Source: Comamonas koreensis | Lineage (GTDB): Bacteria; Pseudomonadota; Gammaproteobacteria; Burkholderiales; Burkholderiaceae_C | Assembly: GCF_014076495.1 (NCBI RefSeq) | Contig: NZ_CP043575.1 | Coordinates: forward strand, 2,542,001-2,606,000 | Direction: 5' to 3' | Length of the DNA stretch: 64,000 nt | In this document: positions 63,523 to 64,000 of the stretch, one piece after another | Layout: every line of letters begins with the position of its first letter | Numbering within the stretch: the stretch's first letter is position 1 | Position numbers and translations under genes: made by a program | Notes under the pieces: generated by a model | Told to the model about the DNA's origin: nothing | The model's database searches: none | Seen by the model: the letters and a program-made list of their open reading frames with translations, nothing else

Positions 63523-64000
63523 CTACCTGTCGCCTGCTCCCGTTTCGAACCCCCGCAACGCACTCTCCAGATTCAAGCCCAGGTCCTCACTCAGATACCC
63601 GCCTTCCTGCACGATCACCGTCGGCAGCCCCAGCTGCGCGATTTTTTCAGTGATGCGGGCGAAGCCGGGGGTGTCGATCGCCAGGGCCTGGTAGGGGTCG
63701 TGTTCGTGGGCGTCCAGGCCCAGGGCCAGCACCAGGGCGCCGGGGGCGTAGTGGCGGATGGTGGTGAGGGCGGTTTCCAGTGCGCGCAGGTACTGGTCGG
63801 TGGTGGTGCCCTTGGGCTGGGGCAGGTTCAGGTTGTAGCCCAGGCCTTCGCCGTCGCCGCGCTCATGCGCATGGCCGGTAAAGAACGGGGTGCAGAAATG
63901 CGGATCGGCATGGATCGATACGGTCAGCACATCGTTGCGGCGCCAGAAGATGCCCTGGGTGCCGTTGCCGTGGTGCACGTCGATGTCGAGCACGGCGACG
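63523..64000 (-). CDS. Histone-deacetylase-family (acetoin utilization/AcuC-like) protein, partial
   Basis: The C-terminal 159 residues or so of an HDAC-family amidohydrolase; the 5' end is outside the window. Zinc-site motifs are seen: DIDVHHGNGTQG (Asp and His), LGLDAHEHDP (Asp ligand) and the C-terminal QEGGYL (the conserved Gly-Gly-Tyr). Bacterial members deacetylate polyamines or small amides. It reads on the minus strand, 91 bases from chrA. Confidence 0.9.
   Translation of the reverse strand, partial: VAVLDIDVHHGNGTQGIFWRRNDVLTVSIHADPHFCTPFFTGHAHERGDGEGLGYNLNLPQPKGTTTDQYLRALETALTTIRHYAPGALVLALGLDAHEHDPYQALAIDTPGFARITEKIAQLGLPTVIVQEGGYLSEDLGLNLESALRGFETGAGDR

Overview
The window (64 kb, GC-rich, gene-dense) looks like a chromosomal segment of a Comamonadaceae betaproteobacterium, most likely Comamonas or a close relative. 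The reasons are the rRNA, the betaproteobacterial NtrBC/glnA arrangement, the many LysR regulators, and a set of typical Burkholderiales housekeeping and accessory genes. The genus is inferred from gene content and style, not from a database match. No tRNA, CRISPR array, prophage or intact insertion sequence was seen.

Layout. 1-1.4 kb: the 3' part of a 23S rRNA gene, a spacer without tRNA, 5S rRNA and a strong terminator. 1.4-6.3 kb: RsuA-type pseudouridine synthase, a secreted YVTN beta-propeller, a NodB-like deacetylase with an altered first motif, a sterol-desaturase-family membrane enzyme and an EI24 membrane protein. 6.3-11.6 kb: nitrogen control, with glnA behind two NtrC boxes and a sigma-54 promoter, a small secreted protein, then ntrB (glnL) and ntrC (glnG). 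11.7-18.5 kb: a conserved hypothetical, a DAACS symporter, exonuclease III, an SLC13-type permease divergent from a nitroreductase, and an AAA ATPase. 18.5-23.2 kb (minus strand): a biotin ECF importer, bioM-bioN-bioY, continuous with an acyl-CoA ligase and a thiolase. This gene order recalls Bacillus yhfU-yhfT-yhfS. 23.2-26.4 kb: a structured leader with a 55-aa membrane microprotein, a MetQ/NlpA lipoprotein-family binding protein and a leucine-rich-repeat protein kinase.

26.5-31.7 kb (minus strand): a seven-gene copper-handling operon (CusF-like, DUF411, cupredoxin, multicopper oxidase, TolC-like factor and two His/Met-rich small proteins) without an RND pump or P-type ATPase. 31.7-35.9 kb: SDR, class-III aminotransferase-fold enzyme and APH-fold kinase, divergent from a GntR/FCD regulator. 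It resembles a phosphorylate-then-eliminate route for a hydroxylated amine. 36.3-44.2 kb: a large secreted beta-helix-like protein with a C-terminal sorting-type tail, followed by a compact cluster SapC, GNAT, fatty acyl-AMP ligase, ACP, SDR and cytochrome P450. I do not recognise this cluster as a described pathway, and it is the best candidate for a new system here.

44.2-55.9 kb is accessory in character: a HipA-like YjjJ kinase, LysR regulators, two EamA/DMT exporters (one frameshifted), a glycine-rich IPTL-CTERM-type gene broken by three frameshifts, two small orphan ORFs, a serine hydrolase, a truncated GNAT and a GFA-family protein. 56-64 kb: cupin, MntH with a small membrane protein, a Tat/lipobox ferritin-like protein, a LysR gene divergent from an SGNH hydrolase, ChrA, and the 3' part of a histone-deacetylase-family gene that runs off the window.
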